Of a stretch of DNA of 64,000 nt, positions 30,738 through 40,877 are shown piece after piece (position 1 is the first letter of the stretch; every line of letters starts with the position of its first letter). Under the pieces are notes generated by a model. The model had not been told where the DNA came from, ran no database searches, and saw nothing but the letters and a program-made list of their open reading frames with translations. The translations under genes and the position numbers were made by a program. The DNA is from Agromyces sp. Root81 (GTDB lineage: Bacteria > Actinomycetota > Actinomycetes > Actinomycetales > Microbacteriaceae), in the NCBI RefSeq assembly GCF_001429165.1, contig NZ_LMIR01000004.1:1-64000 (forward strand), read 5' to 3'.

Positions 30738-31825
30738 GGATCCATCCTATTCGGGGCCGAAACGGCGATCGCTTCGAGGAACGCGGTGGTCTCGGCCTCG
30801 GTGCCCGCCGTCACGCGCAGGTGGCCGGGAATGCCGATCTCCCTGATCAGGATGCCGCGCGCGAGCAATTGCTCGAAGACGGCGTGGGGGTCGTCGACCC
30901 CGCCGAACAGCACGAAGTTGGAGCCGCTGCGGTACGGACGGAACCCGAGCCGGGCGAGCTCGTCGGAGATGCGCTCGCGCTGCCCCCTGATCTCGTCGAC
31001 CATCGCGAGCATCTCGGCCGAGTGCGCGAGGGCGCCGAGCGCCGCCGCCTGGGTCAGGGCCGACAGGTGGTACGGCAGTCGCACGAGCCGGAGCGCGTCG
31101 ATCGCGGCGGGGTCGCCGGCGAGGTAGCCGACGCGGGCACCGGCGAAGGCGAAGGCCTTGCTCATCGTGCGCGAGACGAGCAGGCGCGGCCGGCCCGCGA
31201 GCAGCGTGAGTGCGCTCGGGGTGCCTGGGGCGGCGAACTCGATATACGCCTCGTCGACGACGACGATGCCGCGGGCGGCGTCGGCGACCGCTTCGATCGT
31301 CTCGATCGAGAGCGGGGTGCCGGTGGGGTTGTTCGGTGCGCAGAGCAGCACGATGTCGGGGTCGTGCTCGCGCACCGCCGCGACGGCGGTCTCGGGGCTG
31401 AGCTCGAAGTCGTCGTCGCGGTCTGCGGTGATCCACTCCGTGCCGGTGCCCGAGGCGAGCAGTCCGTACATGGAGTACGTCGGGGCGAAACCGAGGACCG
31501 AACGGCCGGGTCCGCCGTACGCCTGCATGATGTGCTGCAGCACCTCGTTGGAGCCGTTCGCGGCCCAGATCTGCGCCGGGTCGAGCCCGTGCCCGAGATA
31601 TCCGGCGAGCGCTCGGCGCAGGGCGCTGAATTCGCGGTCGGGGTACCGGTTGAGCGTCAGGATCGCTGCGGCGACCCGGGCGACGACATCGTGAGCGACG
31701 TCTTCGGGGATCGGATGCGTGTTCTCGTTGACGTTGAGCGCGACCGGCACGGCCTGCTGCGGAGCCCCGTACGGGGTGCGACCACGGAGGTCGTCGCGGA
31801 TGGGGAGGTCTTCGAGACTCGTCAC
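30734..31825 (-). CDS. hisC: Histidinol-phosphate aminotransferase
   Basis: PLP enzyme, 363 residues, converting imidazole acetol phosphate to histidinol phosphate. NENTHPIP near 34, [10 protein letters not shown] near 160, [10 protein letters not shown] near 190 and the PLP lysine in [14 protein letters not shown] near 220. GTG 31825 is preferred to ATG 31828: TAGGCT (31832-31837) lies 6 bases before the GTG. First gene of hisC-hisB-hisH-priA; hisD, often first, is not adjacent here. Confidence 0.96.
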   Translation of the reverse strand: MTSLEDLPIRDDLRGRTPYGAPQQAVPVALNVNENTHPIPEDVAHDVVARVAAAILTLNRYPDREFSALRRALAGYLGHGLDPAQIWAANGSNEVLQHIMQAYGGPGRSVLGFAPTYSMYGLLASGTGTEWITADRDDDFELSPETAVAAVREHDPDIVLLCAPNNPTGTPLSIETIEAVADAARGIVVVDEAYIEFAAPGTPSALTLLAGRPRLLVSRTMSKAFAFAGARVGYLAGDPAAIDALRLVRLPYHLSALTQAAALGALAHSAEMLAMVDEIRGQRERISDELARLGFRPYRSGSNFVLFGGVDDPHAVFEQLLARGILIREIGIPGHLRVTAGTEAETTAFLEAIAVSAPNRMDP

Positions 31826-31831
31826 CATGCA

Positions 31832-31837
31832 AGCCTA
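31832..31837 (-). promoter_or_regulatory. -10 box of hisC, leaderless type
   Basis: TAGGCT, 6 bases before GTG 31825. No clear -35 and no ribosome binding site. Confidence 0.5.
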
Positions 31838-31882
31838 ACGAGGCTCACCCGAGTGTTTCAGCCGGTCGTCACGGAGCGGTCG

Positions 31883-32296
31883 TCACTGGGCGAGCGGCAG
31901 CGCGAGCCGCTGTCCGGGCTCGACCACGGCATCGTCGAGGCCGTTGAGCAGGATGATCTCGTCGATGACCTCGCGCACGTCGCCGCTGGGATCGATCGAC
32001 TCGGCGATCGCCCAGAGCGAGTCGCCCTGACCGACGGTCACGTACTCGAAGACCGCGCCGGCGGAGTCGACATCGGCGGCAGCAGCCCCCGAGCCGAGCA
32101 CGACGACGAACGCCCAGATGACGAGCGGCAGGGCCGCGAGGCCGGTGAAGACGATGCGCCCGCGGCGGGTCAGACGGAGTCGGGTGCGCACCACCGCCCT
32201 CTGCAGCTGCGCCGTCTGCACCTGCGCTGTCTCCACCTGCTCACGCGGGAGTGCCCGCGAGGGCTGGAAACCGGTCGTTGCGATCGCTGCGCTCAT
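31883..32296 (-). CDS. LysM-domain membrane protein, ChiZ/YneA-like division-inhibitor candidate
   Basis: 137 residues: cytoplasmic N-terminal ~45, one membrane segment ([20 protein letters not shown], about 48-67) and a C-terminal LysM ([20 protein letters not shown] to [10 protein letters not shown], about 83-137). It is divergent from lexA and carries its own SOS box. In M. tuberculosis the LysM gene in this place (ChiZ) and in Bacillus YneA halt division after DNA damage; that this one does so is inferred from layout. Excellent ribosome binding site AGGAGG, 6 bases before ATG 32296. Confidence 0.85.
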   Translation of the reverse strand: MSAAIATTGFQPSRALPREQVETAQVQTAQLQRAVVRTRLRLTRRGRIVFTGLAALPLVIWAFVVVLGSGAAAADVDSAGAVFEYVTVGQGDSLWAIAESIDPSGDVREVIDEIILLNGLDDAVVEPGQRLALPLAQ

Positions 32297-32361
32297 CTCA
32301 CACCTCCTGTAGGAGTCGCATCCGGCTCTCGGCCGGGAGAGCCGGATGCGAAACTCTGTTC

Positions 32362-32375
32362 CGAACATACATTCG
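32362..32375. promoter_or_regulatory. LexA (SOS) box upstream of the LysM gene
   Basis: CGAAC-ATAC-ATTCG, one mismatch from CGAAC-N4-GTTCG. Confidence 0.7.
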
Positions 32376-32436
32376 AATTTCGTGCATTGCAAGGATGAAA
32401 CTCCGGAAACCCGGGAAACCGGATCTCCGACACACT

Positions 32437-32450
32437 CGAACAGATGTTTG
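32437..32450. promoter_or_regulatory. LexA (SOS) box upstream of lexA
   Basis: CGAAC-AGAT-GTTTG, one mismatch from CGAAC-N4-GTTCG. It overlaps the -35 of the lexA promoter, so LexA would repress its own gene. Confidence 0.75.
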
Positions 32451-32476
32451 CCGCACGCACGCGAGACGGATACAGT
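32448..32476 (+). promoter_or_regulatory. lexA promoter
   Basis: -35 TTGCCG (32448-32453), 17-bp spacer, -10 TACAGT (32471-32476). Confidence 0.6.
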
Positions 32477-32550
32477 TTCGAATGTCTGGGAGACAGTCGA
32501 CCAGACACCACCGACATCCGGCCGCTTGGCCGTTACGAGGGGCGGAGACG

Positions 32551-33240
32551 TTGAGCACCGACATCGACGACGTGCAGGCAGCAGGCAGGCCCCGCCGCCG
32601 CAAGAGTCTGAGCGCCAAGCAGATCGCCATCCTCGAAATGATCCAGCGCTCGGTCTCGAGCCGGGGCTACCCGCCGAGCATGCGCGAGATCGGCGACGCG
32701 GTCGGCCTCTCCTCGCTCTCGAGCGTGACCCACCAGCTCAACCAGCTCGAGCTCGCCGGCTACCTGCGTCGCGACCCCAATCGCCCTCGCGCCCTCGAGG
32801 TGCTCATCGAGCTGCCGGGCGTCACCGACCGCACGGCGACGTCGTCCGATCCCACCCCGGTCGGCGACGCGGCGATGGTGCCGCTCGTCGGGCGCATCGC
32901 GGCGGGCGTGCCGATCACCGCCGAGCAGCAGGTCGACGAGGTCTTCCCGCTCCCCCGCCAGCTCGTCGGCAAGGGCGAGCTCTTCATGCTCAAGGTCGTC
33001 GGCGAATCGATGATCGACGCCGCGATCTGCGACGGCGACTGGGTGGTCGTGCGTTCGCAGCGCACCGCCGAGAACGGCGAGATCGTCGCCGCGATGCTCG
33101 ACGGCGAGGCCACCGTCAAGGTGTTCCGCCAGCGCGATGGCCACACCTGGCTGCTGCCGCGCAACAGTGCGTTCGAGCCGATCGTCGGCGACCACGCCGA
33201 GGTGCTCGGCAAGGTCGTCGCCGTACTGCGCGCGGTCTGA
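32551..33240 (+). CDS. lexA: SOS repressor LexA
   Basis: 229 residues. N-terminal winged helix ([20 protein letters not shown] near 45); the self-cleavage Ala-Gly in [12 protein letters not shown] near 112; catalytic Ser in [18 protein letters not shown] near 148 and Lys in EATVKVFRQ near 185. TTG 32551 follows GAGGGGCGGAG by 3-5 bases. An in-frame ATG at 32482 lies 5 bases after the -10 and would add 23 residues; the TTG is preferred because of its ribosome binding site. Confidence 0.96.
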   Translation: MSTDIDDVQAAGRPRRRKSLSAKQIAILEMIQRSVSSRGYPPSMREIGDAVGLSSLSSVTHQLNQLELAGYLRRDPNRPRALEVLIELPGVTDRTATSSDPTPVGDAAMVPLVGRIAAGVPITAEQQVDEVFPLPRQLVGKGELFMLKVVGESMIDAAICDGDWVVVRSQRTAENGEIVAAMLDGEATVKVFRQRDGHTWLLPRNSAFEPIVGDHAEVLGKVVAVLRAV

Positions 33241-33276
33241 CGCCGCGGCGTCGGTCGAGCGAGCGGATGCCGCCCG

Positions 33277-34044
33277 CTACGCGGCGGAACGTGCGACCGC
33301 GTGCGTGCCGTCGCCGCCGGCCGGCGCGTGTTCGCGCAGCCACCCGAGCACAGCGTCCATGAAGCCGGCGTGATCGTCGCGGAACACGGTGTGCCCGGTG
33401 CCCTGCACCGTCTCGACGGTCATGCCCTGGCGCCGCAGCTGCCGGGCGACCTTCGCCGTGATGAGCAGGCTCTTCTCAGCGAGCACGACGAGCGTCGGCG
33501 CCACGAGCCGCGCCGGCGGCACGAGCGGCCGGGTGTCGGTGAAGCCGAGGATCGTGCGCTTGTCCCAGTCGCGCAGCGTCGCGAGCTCGATGTCGACGTC
33601 GGCGGCGCTCCACTTGGGGTTCATCCGCACGAGCGCGGAACGGCGCGGCCTCGGCGCCACGGCGAAGAAGGCCTTGAACGCCCAGCCCTTCACGCCCTTG
33701 GGGAACGAGAACGCGGGGTCGATGTAGATCGCCGCGCGCGGCGCGAGTCGATCGGCCACGATGCTCGCGACGAGTCCGCCGAGCGAGTGCCCCATGACGA
33801 TGTCGGGCGGGCCGTCGAGGAGCGGCTCGAGCGTCTCGACGACGTCACTCGCCCAGGCGGCGGGCGAGTAGCGCACCGCGCGGGGGCTGCGCCCGTGTCC
33901 GGCGAGGTCCACCGCGAGCACGCGGAATCCCTGCGCCTCGAGTTCCGCGGTGACGCGATGCCAGGCTCGCGAGTCCGACATGATGCCGTGGATGAGGATC
34001 GCGGTGCGCGCGCCCCCGCCGGATTCGTGGACCGCGAGTTGCAT
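33277..34044 (-). CDS. Alpha/beta hydrolase
   Basis: 255 residues of the alpha/beta-hydrolase fold: oxyanion region LIHGIMSDSRAWH near 17, nucleophile elbow GHSLGG (Ser near 87), and the likely catalytic His in GTGHTVFRDD near 222. Substrate unknown. Converges with lexA across 36 bases. TATCGT (34052-34057) is 7 bases before ATG, a leaderless start; no ribosome binding site is seen. Confidence 0.85.
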   Translation of the reverse strand: MQLAVHESGGGARTAILIHGIMSDSRAWHRVTAELEAQGFRVLAVDLAGHGRSPRAVRYSPAAWASDVVETLEPLLDGPPDIVMGHSLGGLVASIVADRLAPRAAIYIDPAFSFPKGVKGWAFKAFFAVAPRPRRSALVRMNPKWSAADVDIELATLRDWDKRTILGFTDTRPLVPPARLVAPTLVVLAEKSLLITAKVARQLRRQGMTVETVQGTGHTVFRDDHAGFMDAVLGWLREHAPAGGDGTHAVARSAA

Positions 34045-34051
34045 GGCCCCG

Positions 34052-34057
34052 ACGATA
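34052..34057 (-). promoter_or_regulatory. -10 box of the hydrolase gene, leaderless type
   Basis: TATCGT, 7 bases before ATG 34044. Confidence 0.45.
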
Positions 34058-34130
34058 CGTGCCGCTCCTGTGCATCGCCCCGGCGGGAGCCGAGCGGATG
34101 CCGCGAGCCGCGACATCCGCTCGACCGTCG

Positions 34131-36482
34131 TCACCCGACCGGAACGGGTGACGCGATGCTCGCCCGCACGGCCCGCGTCGCCTGGACGATGTGCCGCAGC
34201 GATTCGACGGTCTCGTCGTACCCGCGCGTCTTCAGTCCGCAGTCGGGGTTGACCCAGAGCCGCGTGGCCGGGATCGCCCCCGCCGCTCGCTCGAGGAGCG
34301 ACTGCACCTCGGCGACGCCGGGAACGCGCGGCGAATGGATGTCGTAGACGCCAGGGCCGATGCCGTGATCGAAGCCGCTCGACTCGAGGTCGTCGACGAC
34401 CTCCATGCGGCTCCTCGCTGCCTCGATCGAGGTGACATCGGCGTCGAGGTTCTTGATCGCGTCGATCACGACGCCGAACTCCGAGTAGCAGAGGTGCGTG
34501 TGCACCTGCGTCTCGGGAACCGCACCGCCCGTCGCGAGGCGGAACGAACCGACCGACCAGTCGAGGTAGGCGGGCTGGTCGGCGCGCTTCAGCGGCAGCA
34601 GCTCGCGCAGCGCCGGCTCGTCGACCTGGATGATGCGGATGCCGGCGGACTCGAGGTCGGCGATCTCGTCGCGCAGGGCGAGCGCCACCTGGCGGGCGGT
34701 GTCGCCGAGCGGCTGGTCGTCGCGCACGAACGACCAGGCGAGGATCGTGACCGGTCCGGTGAGCATGCCCTTCATCGGCTGCTCGGTGAGCGACTGGGCG
34801 TAACTCGACCACTCGACCGTCATCGGCGCGGGCCGCGAGACGTCGCCCCAGAGGATCGAGGGCCGAGTGCAGCGCGAGCCGTACGACTGGACCCAGCCGT
34901 GCTTCGTCACCGCGAAGCCGTCGAGCAGTTCGGCGAAGTACTGCACCATGTCGTTGCGCTCGGGCTCCCCGTGCACGAGCACGTCGAGGCCCAGGTCCTC
35001 CTGCAACCGCACGACGCGTTCGATCTCGTCGCGCATGAGACCCGTGTACTCGGCGGTCGACAGCTCGCCCTTCACGAGACGGGCCCGTGCACGGCGGATC
35101 TCGGTGGTCTGCGGGAACGACCCGATCGTCGTCGTCGGCAGTTCGGGCAGCCCGAGGGTCTCCTGCGCGGCGACACGCTCTTCGTAGCCGACTCGGGCGA
35201 AGTCCTGCTCGCCGAGCCCGGCGAGCCGGTCGCGCACCGAGGGCACGCGCACGCCGGGTGCCCCGTCGCGATCGGCGAGGGCAGCGGATGCCGCGGCCAG
35301 CTCGTCCTCGATCGCGTCGCGCCCCTCGACGAGGCCGCGACCGAGCACGGCGACCTGGCCGACCTTCTGATCGGCGAACGCGAGCCAGGAGGCGAGGCGG
35401 GTGTCGAGCTCGTCCTCGTCGGCGACGTCGTGCGGCACGTGCTGGAGCGACGTCGAGGTCGACACGGCGACAGCCGACGAGAGGTGCTGCAGCGCCGTCA
35501 CGCGGTCGAACGCGGCAGCGAGGTCGCCGCGCCAGATGTTGTGGCCGTCGACGACGCCGGCGACGAGGGTCTTCGCGGCGAGCGACTCCGCCGTCGCGGG
35601 GTCGAGCCCGCCCGGCAGGCCGCCGCGCACGAGGTCGAGGCCGATCGCCTCCACAGGGGTCGCCGCGAGCGCCGGCAGGGCATCGTCGAGCGAACCGTAG
35701 GGCGCGGCCACGAAGATCGCCGGACGGCGCTCGAGCGCACCGAGGGCGTCGTAGGCGACGGCGACCGATTCGACCACGCGGGCGCGATCGACGTCGATGC
35801 TCTCGCTCACGAGGGCGGGCTCGTCGAGCTGCACCCACTCCGCGCCGGCCTCCGCGAGCTGATCGAGCAGCGCCGCGTAGACGGGCACGAGGTCGGCGAG
35901 CCGCTCGATCGGTTCGAAACCGGCGGCGGCGCCGTCGGCTGCCTTCGCGAGGAGGAGGAACGTCACCGGGCCGACGACCACGGGACGGGTCGTGAAGCCG
36001 GCCGCCTGCGCCTCGGCGAACTCGGCGAGGATGCGCTCGGCGTGCAGCGTGAACTCGGTGTCGGGGGCGATCTCCGGCACGAGGTAGTGATAGTTCGAGT
36101 CGAACCACTTCGTCATCTCGAGCGGGGCGTCGTCGCCGACGCCGCGGGCGATGGTGAAGTACCCGGCGAGGTCGACTCCGCCGTGCTCGTCGGCCAGCCC
36201 GGCGAATCGGGTCGGCAGCGCGCCGACCGTGACAGCCGTGTCGAGCACCTGGTCGTAGTACGAGAACGTCTCGGGGATCGCCGAGTCCGTGCGGCTGAGG
36301 CCGAGTGCAGCCAGGCGCTCACGGGTCGCTGCTCGCAGTTCGGACGCTGTGCGTTCGAGCTCCTCGGCCGTGATCGATCCGGCCCAGAACGACTCGACGG
36401 CGCGCTTCAGTTCGCGGCGGCGCCCGATGCGCGGGTACCCGAGGATCGTCGCGTTCGGGAATGCGGGTGCAGGGGTGGTCAT
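34131..36482 (-). CDS. metE: Cobalamin-independent methionine synthase
   Basis: 783 residues; transfers methyl from methyl-tetrahydropteroyl-glutamate to homocysteine. Two barrel halves: N-terminal [19 protein letters not shown], and the C-terminal catalytic half beginning near [14 protein letters not shown]. Zinc ligands are visible: His and Cys in THLCYSEFG near 675, and Cys in [12 protein letters not shown] near 757. Start overlaps the metF stop (ATGA). Full length for MetE. Confidence 0.97.
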   Translation of the reverse strand: MTTPAPAFPNATILGYPRIGRRRELKRAVESFWAGSITAEELERTASELRAATRERLAALGLSRTDSAIPETFSYYDQVLDTAVTVGALPTRFAGLADEHGGVDLAGYFTIARGVGDDAPLEMTKWFDSNYHYLVPEIAPDTEFTLHAERILAEFAEAQAAGFTTRPVVVGPVTFLLLAKAADGAAAGFEPIERLADLVPVYAALLDQLAEAGAEWVQLDEPALVSESIDVDRARVVESVAVAYDALGALERRPAIFVAAPYGSLDDALPALAATPVEAIGLDLVRGGLPGGLDPATAESLAAKTLVAGVVDGHNIWRGDLAAAFDRVTALQHLSSAVAVSTSTSLQHVPHDVADEDELDTRLASWLAFADQKVGQVAVLGRGLVEGRDAIEDELAAASAALADRDGAPGVRVPSVRDRLAGLGEQDFARVGYEERVAAQETLGLPELPTTTIGSFPQTTEIRRARARLVKGELSTAEYTGLMRDEIERVVRLQEDLGLDVLVHGEPERNDMVQYFAELLDGFAVTKHGWVQSYGSRCTRPSILWGDVSRPAPMTVEWSSYAQSLTEQPMKGMLTGPVTILAWSFVRDDQPLGDTARQVALALRDEIADLESAGIRIIQVDEPALRELLPLKRADQPAYLDWSVGSFRLATGGAVPETQVHTHLCYSEFGVVIDAIKNLDADVTSIEAARSRMEVVDDLESSGFDHGIGPGVYDIHSPRVPGVAEVQSLLERAAGAIPATRLWVNPDCGLKTRGYDETVESLRHIVQATRAVRASIASPVPVG

Positions 36483-37465
36483 CGTGCGGTGTTCCTTTCG
36501 TCGGCGAGCCGGTGTGCTCGAAGCCCGAGGCGGTCGACGACGTCGAGCACCGCCTCGTGGCGGTTGAAGGTGTACAGGTGCAGTCCGGGTGCGCCGCCCT
36601 CGATGACGTCGGAGGCGAGGCGGGTGGCGAAGGCGATGCCGAGTTCGGTTTGCGCCGCGGCATCCGGCTCGATCTCGAGGTCGATGGCGAGCTCGGCCGG
36701 GGGCTCGACGCCCGTCAGCTCGGTCAACCGCGCCAGCCGTGCCGGGGTCGTGACCGGCATGATGCCGGGCAGGATCGGGATCGTGACCCCGCCGGCGCGG
36801 GCGCGCTCGACGAATCCGAGGTAGTCGTCGGCGCGCCAGAAGAGCTGGGTGATCGCGAGGTTCGCCCCGGCGATCTCCTTTGCGAGGAGCGTGTCGACAT
36901 CGTGTCCGAGGTTTCGCGACCGCGGATGCCCCGTCGGGAACGTGGCGACCGCGACCCGCTCGGGACGCGGTCGCGCCCTGATCCGCGACGCACCGGGGTT
37001 GCCGGGCACGTCGACCTGCCCGAAGGGCTCCCGCTCCTCCTGCACCCGGTGGATGAGCTGCACGAGCTCGGCTGCGCTGCCCAGGTCGCCGATGCCCGCG
37101 TCGGGGTCGGCGTCGGCCGGCGGGTCGCCGCGCAGCGCGAGGAAGCTCGTGATGCCCGCGTCGAGGAACTCGCGCACCAGCCGGTTGGCCTCCGCGTGGG
37201 AGGAACCCACGCAGGTCAGGTGCGCCATCGGCTCGACGTGCGTGTGCTCGAGCATGTAGCGGAGCACGGTGAGGGAACGCTCCCGCGAGCTGCCACCCGC
37301 CCCGAAGGTCACGGAGATGAACGCCGGGTCGACCTCGGCGAGCCGGTCGATCGTGCGGCCGAGGGCGAGCGCCGCCGCATCGGTTCGCGGCGGGAAGAGC
37401 TCGAAGGAGAGCGGCAGTCGGGGGCGACAGTCGGCGCCCGCTGCGTCGGTTGCGGTCGATGCCAT
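36479..37465 (-). CDS. metF: Methylenetetrahydrofolate reductase
   Basis: Makes the 5-methyl-THF used by MetE; 328 residues of FAD-dependent TIM barrel. [11 protein letters not shown] near 20 holds the catalytic Glu; [14 protein letters not shown] near 52, FLALRGDPP near 105 and ITQLFW near 200 fit the family. ATG 37465 has AGGAG four bases upstream; the frame runs on but is not family-like. metF-metE is one operon, so the methyl donor and the acceptor enzyme are made together. Confidence 0.95.
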   Translation of the reverse strand: MASTATDAAGADCRPRLPLSFELFPPRTDAAALALGRTIDRLAEVDPAFISVTFGAGGSSRERSLTVLRYMLEHTHVEPMAHLTCVGSSHAEANRLVREFLDAGITSFLALRGDPPADADPDAGIGDLGSAAELVQLIHRVQEEREPFGQVDVPGNPGASRIRARPRPERVAVATFPTGHPRSRNLGHDVDTLLAKEIAGANLAITQLFWRADDYLGFVERARAGGVTIPILPGIMPVTTPARLARLTELTGVEPPAELAIDLEIEPDAAAQTELGIAFATRLASDVIEGGAPGLHLYTFNRHEAVLDVVDRLGLRAHRLADERNTAR

Positions 37466-37773
37466 GGTGCTCCTGCGTGGCGAGCGGCAACGGGAGGAAC
37501 ACGGCAGGCCGCGTTCCCCCGGGCCGGAACGGCGGGTGGATGTCGCGGGCGGGTGCCGGGCTCGGCGGTCGCTCCATGTGATCGGCATCGGCCGGTCACA
37601 GATCGATCAGGTGCGACGATACGCCGCGGCGGGAAGCGCCGCACGACTGTGACGCACGGTGACGACGAGCGGTCGCCGAATCAGCGTCGCCGAGGCATCC
37701 GTCGCCGGATCACGGGTCGCCGAAGCCCCGCTCCTGACGCGCGCGTGCGGGCTTCGAGAGCGGATGCCCCGGG
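37466..37773 (-). promoter_or_regulatory. Upstream region of metF with a 24-bp inverted repeat
   Basis: On the plus strand TGTGATCGGC-ATCG-GCCGGTCACA (37577-37600) has 10-bp arms with one mismatch. A possible -10 TATCGT lies about 20 bases further upstream. No known SAM or B12 riboswitch is recognised and no Met-rich leader peptide is seen. The repeat could be an operator or an RNA hairpin for methionine control. The remaining bases up to the hflX stop hold nothing that I can support. Confidence 0.4.
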
Positions 37774-39303
37774 TCAGGCCCCTGCGGATGCCGCAGCGAA
37801 CTCCTCGAGCTGGCCGGCCAGCTCGGGCGACGCGAGGGCGCGCACGCGGGTGCCCTCCTCGTCGTACTCGATCGAGAGCACCCGACCGGTCTCGTGCAGG
37901 TTCGACACGACGTCGCCACGGTCGTAGGGCACGAGCAGGTCGATCTCGACGGCGGGGTCGGGCATCAGCCGCGCGATCGCCTCGAGCACCTCGGGGATGC
38001 CCTCGCCGGTGCGCGCCGAGGCGAAGATCGCACCTGGTTCGAGGCCGCGGAGCACGAGGCGGTCTTCGGGAGTCACGAGATCGGCCTTGTTGAAGACGAT
38101 GAGCTCGGGGATGTCCCGCGCGCCGACCTCGCCGATGACGTCGCGCACGGTGGCGATCTGGCCGGCGGGGTCGGGGTGGGCCGCGTCGACGACGTGCACG
38201 ATGAGGTCGGAGTCGCCGACCTCTTCGAGCGTCGACCGGAACGCCTCGACGAGCTGGTGCGGGAGGTTGCGCACGAACCCCACGGTGTCGGCGATCGTGT
38301 ACACCCGGCCGTCGGCCGTCGTGTTGCGGCGCACGGTCGCGTCGAGGGTCGCGAAGAGGGCGTTCTCGACGAGCACGCCGGCTCCCGTGATGCGGTTCAG
38401 CAGGCTCGACTTGCCGGCATTCGTGTAGCCGGCGATCGCCACGGAGGGCACGGCGTTGCGCTTGCGATTGGCCCGCTTCGCCTCGCGTGCGGGCTTCATG
38501 CCCGCGATCTGCTTGCGGAGCTTCGCCATGCGCGAGTGGATGCGGCGGCGATCGAGCTCGATCTTCGTCTCACCGGGGCCGCGGGAGCCCATGCCCGCGC
38601 CGGCGCCGCCGACCTGGCCACCGGCCTGGCGGGACATCGACTCGCCCCAGCCGCGCAGGCGCGGCAGGAGGTACTCGAGCTGCGCGAGCTCGACCTGCGC
38701 CTTGCCCTCGCGGCTCTTCGCGTGCTGGCTGAAGATGTCGAGGATGACCGCGGTGCGGTCGATGACCTTGACCTTGATGGCGTCTTCGAGGGCACGCCGC
38801 TGGCTCGGAGCGAGCTCGGTGTCCGCGACGACCGTGTCGGCGCCGAGCGAGGCGACGATGTGCCGGAGCTCGTCGACCTTGCCGCGGCCGAGATAGGTGC
38901 TGGGGTCGGGATGCGGCCGGCGCTGCAGCACGCCGTCGAGCACCCGCGCACCCGCGGTCTCCGCGAGGGCGGCGAGCTCGCGCATGGAGTTCTCGGCCTC
39001 CTCCTGCGATCCCTGCGAGTACACGCCGATGAGCACGACGTTCTCGAGCCGGAGCTGCCGGTACTCGACCTCGGTGACGTCTTCGAGTTCGGTGGAGAGT
39101 CCGCCGACACGGCGCAGGCCCGCCCGCGCCTCGCGGTCGTACTGCTCGCCGTCGGAATCGGAGCCCGCTGCGGCTGCCGAATCGGGCGACATGAGCGCCT
39201 CGGCGGCGTCGGATCCGAAGCGGGTCACGCCGGCCTTGGTCTCCGCACCCCTGAGCACCCGCTCGACGGCGTCGTCTGCGGCAGTCTGTTCGGCATCATT
39301 CAT
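37774..39303 (-). CDS. hflX: GTPase HflX
   Basis: Ribosome-associated GTPase that splits stalled or damaged 70S ribosomes; 509 residues. The HflX domain has VYSQGSQEEAENSMRELAAL and RRPHPDPSTYLGRGKVDEL. The G domain has G1 AGYTNAGKSSL, G3 DTVGFVRNLPH and G4 FNKAD. GGAGAGMGSRGPGETKIELD is the Gly-rich linker. An N-terminal ~65-residue acidic extension is typical of actinobacteria. ATG 39303 lies 7 bases past TAGGGT (39311-39316) and is leaderless. Confidence 0.96.
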   Translation of the reverse strand: MNDAEQTAADDAVERVLRGAETKAGVTRFGSDAAEALMSPDSAAAAGSDSDGEQYDREARAGLRRVGGLSTELEDVTEVEYRQLRLENVVLIGVYSQGSQEEAENSMRELAALAETAGARVLDGVLQRRPHPDPSTYLGRGKVDELRHIVASLGADTVVADTELAPSQRRALEDAIKVKVIDRTAVILDIFSQHAKSREGKAQVELAQLEYLLPRLRGWGESMSRQAGGQVGGAGAGMGSRGPGETKIELDRRRIHSRMAKLRKQIAGMKPAREAKRANRKRNAVPSVAIAGYTNAGKSSLLNRITGAGVLVENALFATLDATVRRNTTADGRVYTIADTVGFVRNLPHQLVEAFRSTLEEVGDSDLIVHVVDAAHPDPAGQIATVRDVIGEVGARDIPELIVFNKADLVTPEDRLVLRGLEPGAIFASARTGEGIPEVLEAIARLMPDPAVEIDLLVPYDRGDVVSNLHETGRVLSIEYDEEGTRVRALASPELAGQLEEFAAASAGA

Positions 39304-39310
39304 CGCATTA

Positions 39311-39338
39311 ACCCTAGTTCCCATCGCTGCGATAGGTT
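39311..39338. promoter_or_regulatory. Divergent leaderless -10 boxes of hflX and the methyltransferase gene
   Basis: TAGGGT on the minus strand (39311-39316) is 7 bases before hflX ATG 39303. TAGGTT on the plus strand (39333-39338) is 7 bases before ATG 39346. Only 42 bp separate the two genes, so there is no space for untranslated leaders, and the two promoters must overlap. Confidence 0.55.
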
Positions 39339-39345
39339 CCCCTGT

Positions 39346-39960
39346 ATGGCCTCCGAGCACTACTTCTCCTCTCGACCGGGCGGCGAGGCCACTCTCCGCA
39401 CCATCACCGTGACCCTCGCGGGGCGCGAGCTCTCGCTCTCCACCGCGGGCGGGGTCTTCAGCCCCGAGCACCTCGACACCGGCACCCGCATCCTGCTCGA
39501 CCGCGCTCCGGCGCCGCCGGCGAGCGGTGATCTGCTCGACCTCGGCTGCGGCTGGGGGCCGATCGCGATCTCCCTCGCGCTTCGTGCGCCGGATGCCACG
39601 GTGTGGGCCGTCGATGTCAACGAGCGCGCGCTCGACCTCGTGCGCCGCAACTGCGCTCGGGTCGGCATCACGAACGTCAACGCGGTGCTGCCGGGCGACG
39701 TTCCCGACGACGTGCGGTTCGGCGGCATCTGGTCGAATCCGCCCATCCGCGTCGGCAAAGCCGAGCTGCATGCGCTCCTCGAACGCTGGCTCCCCCGGCT
39801 CGACGACGACGCGAGCGCCTGGCTCGTCGTCGCCAAGCACCTCGGTGCGGAGTCGCTGCAGCGCTGGATCGGCGACGAGCTCGGCTTCGACATCGACCGT
39901 GCCGCCCAGGACAAGGGCTTCCGGGTGCTCGAGGTGAGCGCCGCGGCATCCGCTCGCTGA
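39346..39960 (+). CDS. Class I SAM-dependent methyltransferase, RsmC/RlmG-like
   Basis: 204 residues. SAM-binding motif LLDLGCGWGPIAISLA near 64-79, acidic loop VWAVDVNERALDLVRRN, and the catalytic-type SNPPIRVGK near 130, which is the N-P-P motif of base N-methyltransferases such as RsmC and RlmG. Its opening HYFSSRPGG also fits RsmC-like proteins. Substrate rRNA guanine is an inference. Divergent from hflX, both ribosome-linked. Confidence 0.85.
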   Translation: MASEHYFSSRPGGEATLRTITVTLAGRELSLSTAGGVFSPEHLDTGTRILLDRAPAPPASGDLLDLGCGWGPIAISLALRAPDATVWAVDVNERALDLVRRNCARVGITNVNAVLPGDVPDDVRFGGIWSNPPIRVGKAELHALLERWLPRLDDDASAWLVVAKHLGAESLQRWIGDELGFDIDRAAQDKGFRVLEVSAAASAR

Positions 39961-39991
39961 CCGACTGACCGCAGGTCGGGCGGACCGCGGA

Positions 39992-40873
39992 TCAGGCGAG
40001 GCTGAGCACTCCGTCGAAGACGAGTTCGGCCGGCCCCGAGAGGGCGACATGCTCGCCGTCGTCGGCCTGGAACATGCGCACGCCGAGCACTCCGCCCGGC
40101 ACCTGCACGCGCCAGCGGTCGGGGGCGGCTTCGCCGGCCCAGTACCGCACGGCGAGGGCCGAGGCCACCGCTCCGGTGCCGCAGGAGAGCGTCTCGCCCG
40201 AGCCGCGCTCGTGCACGCGCATGCGGATGCGCCCGACGCCCTCTTCGACGAGCGGCTCGGCCGGCACGACGAACTCGATGTTGGCACCCGCCTCCGGTGC
40301 GGGCTCGATGACCGGCTGGTAGGCGAGGTCGAGTCCGTCGAGCTCATCGTCATCGGCGAGGGCGACGACGATGTGCGGGTTGCCGACGTCGATGCCGAGG
40401 CCGGGCCGGGCGACCGGCAGGCTCTTGCCGCGCACGAGCGGCTCACCGCCTGCGAGGCGCCAGAGCCCGAGGTCGGCCTCGAAGCCCGCCACCGTGCGCC
40501 GCACGGTCCGGACGCCGGCGCGTGTGCCGATGGCGATCGAGTCGTTCGCACCCAGGTCGGCGAGGCCCTGGTCGATCAGGTAGCTCGTGAAGACGCGGAT
40601 GCCGTTGCCGCACATCTCGGAGACGGTGCCGTCGGCGTTCCAGTAGTCCATGAACCACACTGCGTGCGGATTCTCGGCGAGGGCGGCAGCGCCCGCCTCG
40701 AGGTTCGCCGAGCGCACGGCGCGGATGACGCCGTCACCGCCGACGCCGAACCGGCGGTCGCACACCGCGGCGATCTGGGTCGGGGTGAGTTCGGACTCCC
40801 CCTCGGGATCGCTGAAGAGCACGAAGTCGTTGCCCGTGCCCTGGCCTTTGGTGAACCGCAGATCGAACGCCAT
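39992..40873 (-). CDS. dapF: Diaminopimelate epimerase
   Basis: Converts LL- to meso-diaminopimelate for lysine and peptidoglycan. 293 residues with the two catalytic cysteines in [11 protein letters not shown] near 88 and [10 protein letters not shown] near 230. [11 protein letters not shown] opens the fold. End gene of recA-recX-miaB-miaA-dapF. TAGACT (40880-40885), inside the miaA 3' end, is 6 bases before ATG and might give an extra leaderless transcript. dapA and dapB are also in this window. Confidence 0.96.
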   Translation of the reverse strand: MAFDLRFTKGQGTGNDFVLFSDPEGESELTPTQIAAVCDRRFGVGGDGVIRAVRSANLEAGAAALAENPHAVWFMDYWNADGTVSEMCGNGIRVFTSYLIDQGLADLGANDSIAIGTRAGVRTVRRTVAGFEADLGLWRLAGGEPLVRGKSLPVARPGLGIDVGNPHIVVALADDDELDGLDLAYQPVIEPAPEAGANIEFVVPAEPLVEEGVGRIRMRVHERGSGETLSCGTGAVASALAVRYWAGEAAPDRWRVQVPGGVLGVRMFQADDGEHVALSGPAELVFDGVLSLA

Positions 40874-40877
40874 CGGA

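Noticed and set aside
32482..32550. Upstream LexA start at ATG 32482
   Set aside because: Adds 23 residues not typical of LexA; TTG 32551 has a good ribosome binding site. Not excluded.
34191..36824. Open frame of ~870 codons opposite metE
   Set aside because: Same kind of antisense shadow with biased composition; metE is complete and certain.
37466..37773. SAM or cobalamin riboswitch before metF
   Set aside because: No recognisable conserved core; only the palindrome at 37577-37600 stands out.
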